NCBI GenBank assembly: GCA_019235885.1
Contig: JAFAKB010000020.1
Location: 48,718-112,717 of the forward strand
Length of the DNA: 64,000 bases
DNA from: Candidatus Eremiobacterota bacterium
GTDB taxonomy: Bacteria > Vulcanimicrobiota > Vulcanimicrobiia > Vulcanimicrobiales > Vulcanimicrobiaceae
Direction of reading: 5' to 3'
Part shown: positions 1 through 11,362 of the stretch, one piece after another
Layout: each line of letters opens with the position of its first letter
How positions within the stretch are numbered: the first letter of the stretch is position 1
Translations under genes and position numbers: made by a program
The notes under the pieces: model-generated
Seen by the model: the letters and a program-made list of their open reading frames with translations, nothing else
Databases searched by the model: none
What the model was told of the DNA's origin: nothing

Positions 1-505
1 CAAGTACATCGTGCAGATCTGCCGGAATCTTTCGTGCATCCTGAACGGCGCGGAAGACATCATGGCGTACGCGCGCGAGCAGCTGGGCGTCGACCATCTT
101 GAAACTACCACCGACGGCCTGATCTCGTACGAAGAAGTCGAGTGTCTGGCGGCGTGCGACCGCGCGCCGTGCGCGCAGGTGAACCTGGAGTTCGTCTACG
201 ATCTGACCCGCGAGTCGGTCGACGCGATGATCGCCGCGATCCGCGCCGGCAACTATCCGGTCAAGCCGCTCGCGCAGACGGTCGCTCCCGGCCGCACGTG
301 GAAGGTCGAGCAGGACACGGGCCGCAAAGCGCCCGGCGCGACAAACGTCAGCAGCCCGAACAACGCCGGCGGGATCGGCGACCCGAGCGGGATCGCGATG
401 TTCGACCTGATCGTCGGCCGGCCGAAGTACGAAGCGCGCTCGAACGAGCGGCTGGTGCGCGAGACGAACCTGCGCCCCGAGCTCTCCGAAAACGGGCATC
501 ACTGA
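1..505 (+). CDS. nuoE: NADH-quinone oxidoreductase subunit E, partial (5' end outside window)
   Basis: This is the 24-kDa-type, thioredoxin-fold subunit of the complex I NADH-input module. It carries the 2Fe-2S cluster N1a next to the FMN subunit. The reading frame is already open at base 2, so the N-terminus is missing. The visible part contains the family's cysteine pairs: CRNLSC (C-x4-C) near the edge, and CLAAC (C-x3-C) inside ECLAACDRAPC about 40 residues later. The C-terminal tail of roughly 90 residues after the second pair is longer than in minimal NuoE and rich in Gly, Asn and Pro. It stops one base before the nuoF start, as expected for the first electron-input genes of a nuo operon. 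Confidence 0.93.
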   Translation, partial: KYIVQICRNLSCILNGAEDIMAYAREQLGVDHLETTTDGLISYEEVECLAACDRAPCAQVNLEFVYDLTRESVDAMIAAIRAGNYPVKPLAQTVAPGRTWKVEQDTGRKAPGATNVSSPNNAGGIGDPSGIAMFDLIVGRPKYEARSNERLVRETNLRPELSENGHH

Positions 506-506
506 G

Positions 507-1786
<1,280 letters not shown>

Positions 1787-1787
<1 letters not shown>

Positions 1788-4006
1788 TGTCGGCCACCGT
1801 TCCGCAGACCGATCTCGTCACGCTGAGCATCGACGGCGTCGAGGTGCGCGTCCCGAAGGGCACGCTCCTCGTCGAAGCGGCGAAGACGATCCACACCGAC
1901 ATCCCCGTTTACTGCTATCACGAGAAGCTCGGACCGGCCGGCTTGTGCCGCATCTGCCTGGTCGAGATCGACGGGATGCCGAAGCTGCAGATCGCGTGCA
2001 ACACGCCGGTCGCCGAAGGGATGAAGGTCGCCACCCGCGGCCCGCGCGTCGACGAGGGACGGCGCGCGATCCTCGAGTTCTTCTTGCTGAACCACCCGCT
2101 GGACTGCCCGATCTGCGACAAGGGCGGCGAGTGCGATCTCCAGGACTACGCGATGGCGTGGGGCCCCGGCAGCTCGCGCATGCTCGAGCCGAAAACGCCG
2201 AAGCCGAAGGCCGTCGACCTCGGCCCGACGATCGTGCTCGACGAGGAGCGCTGCATCGTCTGCCAGCGCTGCGTGCGCTTCGACCAGATCATCAGCCGCG
2301 AGGACCAGCTGCGCACCGACGACCGCGGCGCGCACACGATCATCGCGACCGCGACCGGCAAGCCGTACGCCGGTGACTTCACCGGGAACGTCACCGAGCT
2401 ATGCCCGGTCGGCGCGCTGACCTCGAAGACGTACCGCTTCAAGTCGCGCCCGTGGGACAATCACCGCACGACGACCACCTGCACGCAGTGCAGCGTCGGC
2501 TGTCAGATGCACGTCGACGAGCGCGGCGACGAGCTGCTGCGCACGATGAGCGTCACCGAGGACGACGCGATCTCCGACGCCTGGCTGTGCGACCGCGGCC
2601 GCTACAACATCGGCTTCGTGGGCGACGACCGGCGGCTCACGATGCCGCTGCTCAAGCAGGATGGCGCCTGGGTACAGATCGGCTGGGACGACGCGATCGA
2701 GCTGTGGGCCGGCGAGCTGAAGAAGGCCGGCGCGAACGCCGGCGTGCTCGGCGGCGGCCGGCTGCTCAACGAAGAGGCGTACCTCGCTGCGCACCTCTTC
2801 CGCGCGCTCGGGATCGAGCACGTCGACCACCGCGCCGGCGCGCAGACCGTCGTGCACCACGAGAGCTTCGCCAACCACGCCGACCTCGAGACCGCAGACA
2901 CGATCGTCACGCTGGGGCGCCCGCCCTCGCAGCTCGCGCCCGTGCTCGACCTGCGCATCCGCAAAGCGGTCTCACGCCGCGGCGCGCGCTTGATCTCGGT
3001 CGGCGACCACGCGGCGAACAGCTTCGTCCCCGAGACGCGCGTAACAACGGCCGACGAGCTCCGCGCGGCGCTCGGCGCGAATCCCGGCAAGGTTGCAATC
3101 GTTTGGGACGGCGTCATGATACCGGACGGTCCAACGCTGACCGCGCCGCTGCACGACCACCCCGACGCGCTTCGCTACGTCTTGCCCGAAGAGCCGAACG
3201 GCCGCGGCGCCGACGCGCTCGGACTCCGCCCGCGCAGCGGCGGGATGAACGCGCGCGCGATGCTGGAAGCGGCGCGCGACGGCAAGCTCGGCGTGCTGAC
3301 GATCCTGGGCGTGAACCCGGTGCTGCGCTTCCCCGACCGGGCGCTGGTCGAAGCGGCGCTGCGCGCGACACCGTTCGTGGTCGTCACCGATCTCTTCCTC
3401 ACCGAGACCGCGGAATTCGCGAACCTCGTCCTGCCGGTGTGCAGCGCGTTCGAGAAGACCGGCACGACGACCGACCTCGCCGGCGACGTGCTGCCGGTGG
3501 TCGGCTTGGTGCGCGCGCCCGAAGGCGTCTTCGCCGACGGCGACGCGCTCGTGCTGCTCGCGGAAGCGCTCGAGATCGAGCTCCCGCCGGTCGCCGAGAT
3601 CGAGCGGCGCGTGCGCGAGCTCGTGCGCACGCCGCCGGCGTTCGCGCCCGACGCGAGCGCGCCGCCCGCGTCCCCGCCTGCCGGCGAAGGCGAGCTGCGC
3701 GTGATCCGCGAGACGACGATCTTCACCGGCGGCGGAACGCTCGCGTTCGACGCGCGGCTTGCCGCGCTGCGCACGCAGCCGCGCGCGAAGCTCCACCCCG
3801 AGACGGCGCGCGCGCTCGGCCTTGCGCCGGGCGATCTGGTGAATGCGGGCGCGAACGGCGCCGAGCTGCGCGATCTCGCCGTCATCGTCGACGAGAAGGT
3901 TCCGGCCGGCGCGGTCGCGCTGGTCGACGGGATCCCCGCGGCGCCGCTGAACGCGCTCGGCGGCGCGCACTTCGTTCGGCTCGAAAAGGCGCTGGTGAAC
4001 GCGTGA
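1787..4006 (+). CDS. nuoG: NADH-quinone oxidoreductase subunit G
   Basis: This is the large iron-sulfur subunit of the peripheral arm of complex I (739 residues from the ATG that overlaps the nuoF stop). The N-terminal part carries a ferredoxin-type 2Fe-2S site (C43, C54, C57, C71) and the His-Cys3 cluster (H103, C107, C110, C116). A 4Fe-4S site follows (C156, C159, C162, C206). A molybdopterin-oxidoreductase-like domain begins with C232, C235, C239 and C268, the ligand set of the optional cluster N7. The rest is the degenerate molybdopterin-type domain. A longer in-frame reading upstream overlaps nuoF and lacks family similarity, so I chose 1787. Confidence 0.96.
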
Positions 4007-5010
4007 GCTCCGTCCCGATCTGGCTGATCGTGCTGATCAAAGCCGTCATCGTGCTGTTCGTCGTCATCACGACGTTCGCGTACGCGATGCTGTTCGAGCG
4101 CAAGGTGATGGGCTGGATGCAGCTCCGCCCCGGCCCCAACCGCGTCGGGCCGTGGGGGCTGCTGCAGCCGGCCGCCGACGCGGTCAAGATGATGTTCAAG
4201 GAAGACCTCACCCCCGAGACGGCCGACCCGCTGATCTACCGCATCGCGCCGTTCATCTCGCTGATCTGCGCGATGGGCGTGTTCGCGATCATCCCGTTCT
4301 CCGCCAACCCGGACGGCACGCTGTGGTCGGTCGGGAACGTCAACGCCGGGATCCTGTTCGTCTTCGCGCTCTCTTCGATCGGCGTCTACGGCATCTCGCT
4401 CGCGGGCTGGTCGTCGGGCTCGAAGTTCCCGCTGCTCGGCTCGGTCCGCTCGACCGCGCAGATGATCTCCTACGAGCTTTCGATGTCGATGTCGGTGATC
4501 GGCGTGCTGATCCTGGCCGGCTCGACCGCGCTCGGCGACATTGTCAACGCGCAGCTGCGGCTGTGGTTCGTCATCCCGCAGATCGTCGGTTTCTGCATCT
4601 ATTTGATCACGGCGGTCGCCGAGACGAACCGCGCGCCGTTCGACCTGGTCGAAGCCGAGACCGAGCTGGTCGGCGGCTTCCACACCGAGTACTCGGGCTT
4701 GCGCTTCGGACTGTTCTTCATCGCCGAGTACCTCAACATGATCACGGTCTCGTGCCTGGCGACGCTGCTGTTCCTGGGCGGCTGGAACTCGCCGATTCCG
4801 GGACTTCCCTCGGGCGGCTTGATCGGTCTCTTGTGGTTCCTCATCAAAGCCGCGCTGTTCTTGTTCTTCTACATCTGGTTGCGCTCGACGCTGCCGCGCT
4901 TCCGCTACGACCGCCTGATGGACTTCGGCTGGAAGGTGCTGCTCCCGGTCTCGACCCTCAACTTGATTCTGACGGCGGTCGCCGTCGCGGTGTGGCCAAA
5001 CCATGCGTAA
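4003..5010 (+). CDS. nuoH: NADH-quinone oxidoreductase subunit H
   Basis: This membrane subunit (335 residues) joins the peripheral and membrane arms of complex I and lines the quinone cavity. The GTG start lies inside the nuoG stop (GTGA, 4-base overlap). The typical N-terminal motif ERKVMGWMQLRPGPNRVGPWG lies just after the first helix, followed by the QPAADAVKMMFKED loop. The conserved loop with AETNRAPFDLVEAETELVGG, which contributes acidic residues to the quinone and proton path, is intact. About eight hydrophobic helices are visible. The frame continues far upstream within nuoG, but only as a GC-rich shadow. Confidence 0.95.
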   Translation: MSSVPIWLIVLIKAVIVLFVVITTFAYAMLFERKVMGWMQLRPGPNRVGPWGLLQPAADAVKMMFKEDLTPETADPLIYRIAPFISLICAMGVFAIIPFSANPDGTLWSVGNVNAGILFVFALSSIGVYGISLAGWSSGSKFPLLGSVRSTAQMISYELSMSMSVIGVLILAGSTALGDIVNAQLRLWFVIPQIVGFCIYLITAVAETNRAPFDLVEAETELVGGFHTEYSGLRFGLFFIAEYLNMITVSCLATLLFLGGWNSPIPGLPSGGLIGLLWFLIKAALFLFFYIWLRSTLPRFRYDRLMDFGWKVLLPVSTLNLILTAVAVAVWPNHA

Positions 5011-5623
5011 GAACCTCTTCAACGTCGGCGCGCTGGTGCGCGGCTTCACCACCACGTTCAGCTACATGTTCAAGCGGATGCCGACGGTGCAGTACCCGTC
5101 GGTGAAGAAGCAGCACGCGCCGCGCTTCCACGGCTTGCACGAGCTGCGCCGCTACGGCGACGGAAAGGAGCGCTGCATCGGCTGCGAGCTGTGCGCGATC
5201 GCCTGCCCGGCGAACGCGATCACCGTGATCGGCGCCGAGAACTCGCCCGCAGACCGCCGTTCGCCCGGCGAGCGCTTCGCATCGCGCTACGAGATCGACG
5301 AATTGCGCTGCATCTTCTGCGGGCTGTGCGAAGAGGCGTGCCCGACCGACGCGATCGTGCTGACGCCGCGCTTCGAGATGGCCGACTACCGCCGCGGCGC
5401 CTTCGTGTACGCCAAGGACCGGCTGCTGGTTCCGCCCGAGGCCGGCGCCGGCACGCCGCCCGACGAGCGCCCCAACGGAATTCCCGCCGACCTCGGCAGC
5501 GTGTTCCGCACGAAGGACACGGTCGACATCGCGGAGGGCTACGAAGCGACGCATCGCGGGCAGGTGCTGAAAACGCAGCGCCAGGGCCTGACCCTGCGCG
5601 AAGGCCGAGGTGACGGCGCGTGA
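5003..5623 (+). CDS. nuoI: NADH-quinone oxidoreductase subunit I
   Basis: NuoI (206 residues) is the 8Fe ferredoxin-like subunit that carries clusters N6a and N6b and hands electrons on to N2 near the quinone site. Two classic 4Fe-4S motifs are present: C58, C61, C64 with C68, followed by Pro, and C103, C106, C109 with C113, followed by Pro. The ATG lies inside the nuoH 3' end (8-base overlap). The C-terminal 80 residues extend past the ferredoxin fold, as in many NuoI proteins. Confidence 0.96.
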   Translation: MRKNLFNVGALVRGFTTTFSYMFKRMPTVQYPSVKKQHAPRFHGLHELRRYGDGKERCIGCELCAIACPANAITVIGAENSPADRRSPGERFASRYEIDELRCIFCGLCEEACPTDAIVLTPRFEMADYRRGAFVYAKDRLLVPPEAGAGTPPDERPNGIPADLGSVFRTKDTVDIAEGYEATHRGQVLKTQRQGLTLREGRGDGA

Positions 5624-6213
5624 TCGCGTTCTGGATTCTGGCGGTCGTCTTGATCGCGAGCGCGGTCTTCACCGTGAGCGCCAAGAAGCCGGTCTACTCG
5701 GTGCTCGGGCTGCTGGTGAACTTCGTCGCGCTCGCCGCGACGTATCTCATCCTGCAAGCCGAGTTTCTGGCCGTGATGCAGATCGTCGTCTACAGCGGCG
5801 CGATCCTGATCTTGTTCGTCTTCGTCATCGCGCTGCTCTCCAGCGGCGTGCGGCCGTTCTCGGTGGGTCCGAACCGGGCGCCGCGCATCGTGATCCCGGC
5901 GATCGTCTTCGCGCTGGTCGCGCTGGCGGCGATCACGGTCACCGCGCTGCGCGTTCCGATCGCCCAGCACGCCGCGGCGGTGACCGGGACGACCGGTGAG
6001 CCGGCCGCGTTCGGCAGCGTCGCCGACTTCGGCGCCGCGCTGTTCACCACGAACCTGCTGCCGTTCGAGGTCACCGCCTTCATCCTGATGGTCGCGGTCA
6101 TCGGCGTCGTCCTGATCGCCGGCGACGAAGGTCCGGCCGGTACCCCGCGCCGCAAGAAGCGCCGCGCCGGCACCCGCGAGCCGATCGTCAAACCGGAGCC
6201 GCAGGCGCGATGA
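5620..6213 (+). CDS. nuoJ: NADH-quinone oxidoreductase subunit J
   Basis: This small membrane subunit of complex I (197 residues) has about five hydrophobic helices. It is recognised by the motif EFLAVMQIVVYSGAILILFVF, which contains the pi-bulge helix region typical of NuoJ/ND6, and by its place between nuoI and nuoK. The GTG start overlaps the nuoI stop by four bases. The C-terminus is basic (PRRKKRRAGTREP) and predicted cytoplasmic. Confidence 0.94.
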   Translation: MIAFWILAVVLIASAVFTVSAKKPVYSVLGLLVNFVALAATYLILQAEFLAVMQIVVYSGAILILFVFVIALLSSGVRPFSVGPNRAPRIVIPAIVFALVALAAITVTALRVPIAQHAAAVTGTTGEPAAFGSVADFGAALFTTNLLPFEVTAFILMVAVIGVVLIAGDEGPAGTPRRKKRRAGTREPIVKPEPQAR

Positions 6214-6515
6214 CCGTCTCGCCCGAGAGCTATGTGGCGCTCAGCGCGGTGCTGTTCTTCATCGGCGTCGTCGGCGTGATCGCGCGGCGGAACCCCTTGA
6301 TCATGCTGATGTCGATCGAGCTCTTGTTCAACGCCGCGAACCTCACGCTGGTGACGTACGCGCGCGCCTGGGCCAACAACGCCGGCCACGTCTTCGCCTT
6401 CCTCGTCATCACCGTCGCCGCCGCCGAAGCCGCGATCGGCCTCGCGATCGTCATGATGACCTTCCGCCGCTCGCCGCACGTCGACGTCGACGAAGTCGCG
6501 GCGCTCAAAGGCTGA
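6210..6515 (+). CDS. nuoK: NADH-quinone oxidoreductase subunit K
   Basis: NuoK/ND4L (101 residues, the usual size) has three transmembrane helices. It belongs to the proton-translocating membrane arm. The ATG lies in the nuoJ stop (4-base overlap). The segment around LIMLMSIELLFNAANLTLV in helix 2 holds the conserved membrane Glu, and EAAIGLAIVMMTFRR in helix 3 holds the second one. Confidence 0.95.
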   Translation: MTVSPESYVALSAVLFFIGVVGVIARRNPLIMLMSIELLFNAANLTLVTYARAWANNAGHVFAFLVITVAAAEAAIGLAIVMMTFRRSPHVDVDEVAALKG

Positions 6516-6523
6516 CGCTCGCG

Positions 6524-8473
6524 ATGCTGCTCTATCTCGTCTGGCTCTTACCGCTCTTCGGCGCGGTGGTGCTGTGGGCGTTCGGGCCGCAGTTGAAGTC
6601 GTGGGGCGGGCCGATCGGCTCGGCGCTGATCGGCGTCGCGTTCGTCGCGACGCTCGTGCTCTGGCCCGACGGGACGGCACAAGGCGGATTGCACGTCCCG
6701 CTCGCCACCTGGCTCCCCGGCTGGGCGTTCGGGCTGCAGCTCGACCGGCTCTCGCTGATCTGGTCGCTGATCATCACCGGGGTCGGCTTCCTGATCCACG
6801 TCTACTCGATCGGCTACATGGACGGCGACCGCGCCTTCGCGCGCTTCTTCGCCTACATGAACTTCTTCGTCTTCGCGATGCTCACGCTGGTGCTCAGCGA
6901 CAACGTGATCGGACTGCTCGTCGGCTGGGGCTTGGTCGGGCTCGCGTCCTACTTCCTGATCGGGTTCTGGTTCGAGCGGCCGTCGGCGGTCTCGGCGGCG
7001 CGCAAGGCGTTCGTGATGAACGTCGTCGGCGACGTCGGGATCATGTTCGCGATCTTCCTGATCGTCGCCAAGATCGGCTCGATCGGGTACGCGGACCTGT
7101 TCACCCGCTTCGGCGCGGCGTTCACGCCGCACGAGCTGTTCCTGGTGTGCCTGGGGCTGTTCATCGGCTGCGCGGCGAAGTCGGCGCAGATTCCGCTCCA
7201 CACCTGGCTCCCCGACGCGATGGAAGGCCCGACCCCCGTCTCGGCACTGATCCACGCGGCGACGATGGTGACCGCCGGCGTCTACCTGATCGCGCGCTTC
7301 GCGCCGCTGTGGTCGGCCTCGCCCGACGCACAGGAGCTGGTCGGCGTGATCGGCGGCTTGACCGCGCTCGCCGGGGCGATCCTCGGCTGCGCGCAGTGGG
7401 ACATCAAACGGATTCTGGCCTACTCGACGATGTCGCAGATCGGCTACATGATCATGGGCGTCGGGATCGGCGCGTACGACGCCGGCGTGCTGCACTTTTT
7501 CACCCACGCGTTCTTCAAGGCGCAGCTGTTCCTGGGCGCCGGGATCGTGATCCACGCGCTCGCCGACGAGCAGGACGTGCGCCGCATGGGCGGGCTGCGC
7601 AAACAGCTGCCGTTCGCGTTCGCCGCGATGCTGGTCGGCGTGCTGGCGATCTGCGGCGTTCCCGGTTTTAGCGGGTTCTTCTCGAAGGACGCCGTCGTCT
7701 ACGGCGCGCTGGCGAGCGGGCATCCGTGGCTCTATGCGGTCGGCGTGATCACCGCGGGGATCACCGCGTACTACATGTTCCGGCTGCTGTTCGTCACGTT
7801 CTTCGGGCAGTACCGCGGCGAGGTCGATCCCTCGGACCTCGGCCTGCGCCATCCGGAGCTGGCCGGAACGGCGGCGAGCTCGGGACACCATGCGGAAGAA
7901 GAAGAGCCGCACCACCACGCGCCGTCGTGGCTCATGTCGATCCCGGTCGGGATCCTGATCGTGCCGTCGGTGCTGATCGGCTGGCTCGACTACGGACCGA
8001 ACGCGCCGTGGAAGCAGTTCTTCGCCGGCTTCTTCCCGCGCGTCCCGGAGGCGGCGAACGTTCCGCTCTCGGAGATCGTCTCGACGGCGCTCGTGTTCGT
8101 CGTCGTCGTGATCGGGTTCGCGGTCGCGTACTGGCGCTACGGCGCGCCGGCCGCGCTGCGCGAATCGGTCGCGCGGCTGCGCGCGGAGACGGTGCGCATG
8201 CCGGGCGTCTTGGTGAACGCGTACTACTTCGACGCGGCGTACGAGATGCTGCTCGTCCGTCCGGCGTACGCGCTCGGCCGGCTGATCGGCACCGTGCTCG
8301 ACCCGCACGTCCTCGATGCGGGCGTGCGCGAAGCCGGCTGGACGGCGCAGTGGCTCGGCCACCTGTTCCGCAGCTTCCAGACCGGGCTGGTGCGCGTCTA
8401 CGCGCTCTCGCTCGCGCTCGGGGTCGCGTGCTTCGTCGTCTACTACGCGCTCGCGTTCGGAGCCGGCCGATGA
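6524..8473 (+). CDS. nuoL: NADH-quinone oxidoreductase subunit L
   Basis: NuoL (649 residues) is the distal antiporter-like proton pump of complex I, with the long lateral C-terminal helix. The hallmark regions are present: GWGLVGLASYFLIGFW early on, then SAQIPLHTWLPDAMEGPTPV and the helix-7/8 region with SALIHAATMVTAGVYLIARF. The segment FFTHAFFKAQLFLGAG lies near the middle. A His-rich cytoplasmic stretch (HHAEEEEPHHHAPSW) precedes the C-terminal extension. It begins eight bases after nuoK and overlaps nuoM by four bases. Confidence 0.95.
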   Translation: MLLYLVWLLPLFGAVVLWAFGPQLKSWGGPIGSALIGVAFVATLVLWPDGTAQGGLHVPLATWLPGWAFGLQLDRLSLIWSLIITGVGFLIHVYSIGYMDGDRAFARFFAYMNFFVFAMLTLVLSDNVIGLLVGWGLVGLASYFLIGFWFERPSAVSAARKAFVMNVVGDVGIMFAIFLIVAKIGSIGYADLFTRFGAAFTPHELFLVCLGLFIGCAAKSAQIPLHTWLPDAMEGPTPVSALIHAATMVTAGVYLIARFAPLWSASPDAQELVGVIGGLTALAGAILGCAQWDIKRILAYSTMSQIGYMIMGVGIGAYDAGVLHFFTHAFFKAQLFLGAGIVIHALADEQDVRRMGGLRKQLPFAFAAMLVGVLAICGVPGFSGFFSKDAVVYGALASGHPWLYAVGVITAGITAYYMFRLLFVTFFGQYRGEVDPSDLGLRHPELAGTAASSGHHAEEEEPHHHAPSWLMSIPVGILIVPSVLIGWLDYGPNAPWKQFFAGFFPRVPEAANVPLSEIVSTALVFVVVVIGFAVAYWRYGAPAALRESVARLRAETVRMPGVLVNAYYFDAAYEMLLVRPAYALGRLIGTVLDPHVLDAGVREAGWTAQWLGHLFRSFQTGLVRVYALSLALGVACFVVYYALAFGAGR

Positions 8474-9939
8474 CGGTCACCGCCCTCGTCCTCGGTCCGG
8501 TCGTCGTCGGCTTTCTGCTGTACGCGATCCCGCGCGCGAACGGCAACGCGGCGCGCCTCGCAGCGGCCGCGGTCGCCGCGCTGAGCTTCGTGCTCGCGCT
8601 CGCCGACGCGCACGCTCCGGATGCCTCGCTGCGCTGGCTCTCGCGCCCGTTCGAAGCGTATTTCCACCTCGGCTTCGGCCCGGTATCGTACTGGATCGTG
8701 CTGCTGCTCTCGCTGTGCACGTTCGGCGGCGCGCTGGCGCTCGAAGGCCCGCGCGCGCGCGACCTCGCCGCGCAGCTGCTGATCCTGCAAGGCGCGATGA
8801 ACGGCGTCTTCCTCACCAAAGACCTGCTGCTGTTCGCGCTGTTCTGGGATCTGATGCTGATCCCGGTCTTTCTGGTCTTGATCGAGAGCGGGCCGTACGC
8901 GCGCGCCGCATGGAAGTACCTGATCTACAACCTCGCCGGCGGGCTCGCGCTCTTGCTCGCGACCGCGGCGTTCGGCGTGCTGGCCGGCACGACCGACGTG
9001 ATCGGCAACCCGAGCGCGCACGTCGCGATCGGCATCTCGTGGGGGCTGTGGATCTTCGCCGGGTTCGCGCTCGCGTTTCTGATCAAGACGCCGGTCTTTC
9101 CGTTCCACACCTGGATGCCGGACACGTACGCCGACTTACCGGCGCCGTTCGCCGCGGTCGTCTCGGCGGTGCAGTCGAAGGCGGGGCTGTACGGTTTCCT
9201 GGTGATCGGGATCCCGTTTCTCGCGCCCGAAATGGCGCGCGCGCAGCCGATCATGATGGTGCTGGGCTCGATCGCGCTCATCTACGGCGCGCTGGCCGCG
9301 CTCTCCGAGCGCGACGCGAAGCGGATCGTCGCCTACAGCTCGCTCTCGCACCTCGGCTTGATCCTGCTCGCCGTGTTCAGCGGCTCCTCGCTCGCGTTCG
9401 CGGGCGCGGTCGTCTACATCGTCGCGCACGGGCTGTTCAGCGCCGCGCTCTTCCTCACGCTCGGCGCGGTCGAGCTGCGCGAGGAGACGCGCGACCTGGC
9501 CCGGCTGGGCGGGCTCGGCGCGCGCAACCCGAAGCTCGCCGGCGCGCTGACGCTCGGCGCGCTCGCCGCGCTCGGACTCCCCGGGCTGGCCGGCTTCAGC
9601 GGCGAGATCCTCATCCTCACCGGTTTGTTCAAAGCCGGCTTCACCTGGCCGGCGATCGTGGCGCTGGTCGCGATCGTGCTCGCGTCGGCGTACATGCTGC
9701 GCATGTTCCAGGCGATCATGCACGGCCCGGACGTCCCCGATCTGCCGGAACGGCGTGACCTGACGTGGATCGAAGGGCTCGCGCTCGCGCCGCTCGTCGC
9801 CGCGTTCGTCTACCTCGGCGTCTACCCGGCGCAGGTGATCGCGCTCGCCGCCGACGCGGCGCGCGCGGCCGCGCCGGCCGCCGTCACCTCGAGCACCAAC
9901 ACCACCGCGGAGCAGTCGCGTGCCGTCGTCGTTCGCTAG
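8470..9939 (+). CDS. nuoM: NADH-quinone oxidoreductase subunit M
   Basis: NuoM (489 residues from the ATG that overlaps the nuoL stop) is the second antiporter-like subunit. It shows the proton-antiporter signature with KTPVFPFHTWMPDTYADLPAP and the downstream VVSAVQSKAGLYGF. YSSLSHLGLILL and the helix-breaking loop with HGLFSAALF are also typical. A longer reading upstream lies wholly inside nuoL in another frame and is rejected. The 3' end overlaps nuoN by 20 bases. Confidence 0.95.
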   Translation: MTVTALVLGPVVVGFLLYAIPRANGNAARLAAAAVAALSFVLALADAHAPDASLRWLSRPFEAYFHLGFGPVSYWIVLLLSLCTFGGALALEGPRARDLAAQLLILQGAMNGVFLTKDLLLFALFWDLMLIPVFLVLIESGPYARAAWKYLIYNLAGGLALLLATAAFGVLAGTTDVIGNPSAHVAIGISWGLWIFAGFALAFLIKTPVFPFHTWMPDTYADLPAPFAAVVSAVQSKAGLYGFLVIGIPFLAPEMARAQPIMMVLGSIALIYGALAALSERDAKRIVAYSSLSHLGLILLAVFSGSSLAFAGAVVYIVAHGLFSAALFLTLGAVELREETRDLARLGGLGARNPKLAGALTLGALAALGLPGLAGFSGEILILTGLFKAGFTWPAIVALVAIVLASAYMLRMFQAIMHGPDVPDLPERRDLTWIEGLALAPLVAAFVYLGVYPAQVIALAADAARAAAPAAVTSSTNTTAEQSRAVVVR

Positions 9940-11362
9940 CTATCCCACCGGCGCGGACTACGGCGCGCTGCTCCCCGCGTTCGTCGTCGCGCTCGCACCG
10001 CTGCTGATCCTGTTCGTCGACTTGTTCTACCGCGAGCGCGGGCCGTGGCGCCGCACCGTCGCGGTCGGGATCGCGATCGTGTGGCTGATCGTCGCCGGCG
10101 CGCTCGAAGCCTCGCAGTACCCGCACGACTACGCCGCGTTCGGCGGCGCGTTCGTGCAGGGCGGCTTCTCGATCGTGTTCAGCGAGATCGTCATCTTGGC
10201 GACCGTCGTCACGCTGCTGCTCTCGCTCGGCGTCGGCCGCGACGATCAGGTCGCCGGCACGACCGCGCTGGTGCTGTGGAGCGCGTGCGGCGCGCTGCTG
10301 ATGGCCGGCGCGTCGAACCTGATGATCGTGTTCCTCGGCCTGGAGCTGCTCTCGCTCGCGCTGTACTGCCTGTGCGCGATGTCGCCGCGGCAAACCGCGC
10401 GCGAGTCGGCGCTGAAGTACCTGATCCTCTCGTCGATGGCGTCGGGCTTTTTGCTGTACGGCTCGGCGCTGCTGTTCGGCGCCACCGGCTCGGTCGCGTT
10501 CGCCGCGCTGGCGTCGGCGCAGCTGTCTCCGCTGCTCGCGCTCGGTGCGGGATTGTTCCTGGTCGGGCTCGCGTTCAAGCTCAGCCTCGTTCCGTTCCAC
10601 GTCTGGACGCCGGACGTCTACGAAGGCGCGCCGCTCCCCGTCACCGCGTTCATGTCGGTCGTCACCAAGGCCGGCACGCTGGCCGTGTTGGCGCGCTTCG
10701 CGTACGCCGCGCTGCCGAGCGGGCACGCCGCCGCGATCCTGTGGCCGCTGTGGGTGCTCGCCGCGCTCTCGATGCTGATCGGAAACCTCGCCGCGCTCGC
10801 GCAGACCGACATGAAGCGGCTGCTCGCGTACTCCGGGATCGCGCAGGTCGGCTACATCGTCACCGCGTTCGCGGGAACGAGCACGCTGGGCTTGCGCTAC
10901 GCGCTGCTCTACCTCGCCGGCTACACGTTCATGAACTTGGGCGCGTTCGCGGTCGTCGCGCTGATGGCGCGCGAGGGCGACGCGGTCGTCGGCTTGCCGC
11001 GCTTCGCCGGGCTCGCGCACCGCCGCCCGTGGCTCGCCGCCGCGATGACGTTGTTCCTGATCGGTCTGGCCGGCTTGCCGCCGACGATCGGCTTCACCGG
11101 AAAAATCTTGATCCTCGCCGCGAGCGTCGGTGCGGGCTATGCCTGGCTCGGCGGCGTGCTGATCGTCGGCACCGCGATCTCGGCGTACGTCTACTTCAAG
11201 ATCGTGCGCGCGATGTTCGTGCGGGTCGATGCGGCCCACGTGCGCGACGAGCGTTCGCGCAACCCGCTCCCGTGGGTCGTCGTCGGCGTCTGCGCCGTGG
11301 CGACGTTCGCGCTCGGCCTCGTCCCGCTCACGCCCTCGAACGTTCTTCCGCTCGTCAAGTGA
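9920..11362 (+). CDS. nuoN: NADH-quinone oxidoreductase subunit N
   Basis: NuoN (480 residues) is the third antiporter-like subunit and normally the last nuo gene. Diagnostic parts are LKYLILSSMASGFLLYGSAL, FKLSLVPFHVWTPDVYEGAP, VVTKAGTLAV and LAYSGIAQVGYI. The GTG start is inside nuoM. It ends with a GTGA junction to the downstream acetyltransferase, so that gene is probably co-translated with complex I. Confidence 0.95.
   Translation: MPSSFASYPTGADYGALLPAFVVALAPLLILFVDLFYRERGPWRRTVAVGIAIVWLIVAGALEASQYPHDYAAFGGAFVQGGFSIVFSEIVILATVVTLLLSLGVGRDDQVAGTTALVLWSACGALLMAGASNLMIVFLGLELLSLALYCLCAMSPRQTARESALKYLILSSMASGFLLYGSALLFGATGSVAFAALASAQLSPLLALGAGLFLVGLAFKLSLVPFHVWTPDVYEGAPLPVTAFMSVVTKAGTLAVLARFAYAALPSGHAAAILWPLWVLAALSMLIGNLAALAQTDMKRLLAYSGIAQVGYIVTAFAGTSTLGLRYALLYLAGYTFMNLGAFAVVALMAREGDAVVGLPRFAGLAHRRPWLAAAMTLFLIGLAGLPPTIGFTGKILILAASVGAGYAWLGGVLIVGTAISAYVYFKIVRAMFVRVDAAHVRDERSRNPLPWVVVGVCAVATFALGLVPLTPSNVLPLVK

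Noticed and set aside
3175..5055. 626-codon minus-strand frame opposite nuoG/nuoH
   Set aside because: Arg/Asp/Gln-rich shadow with no domain, fully covered by nuoG and nuoH.
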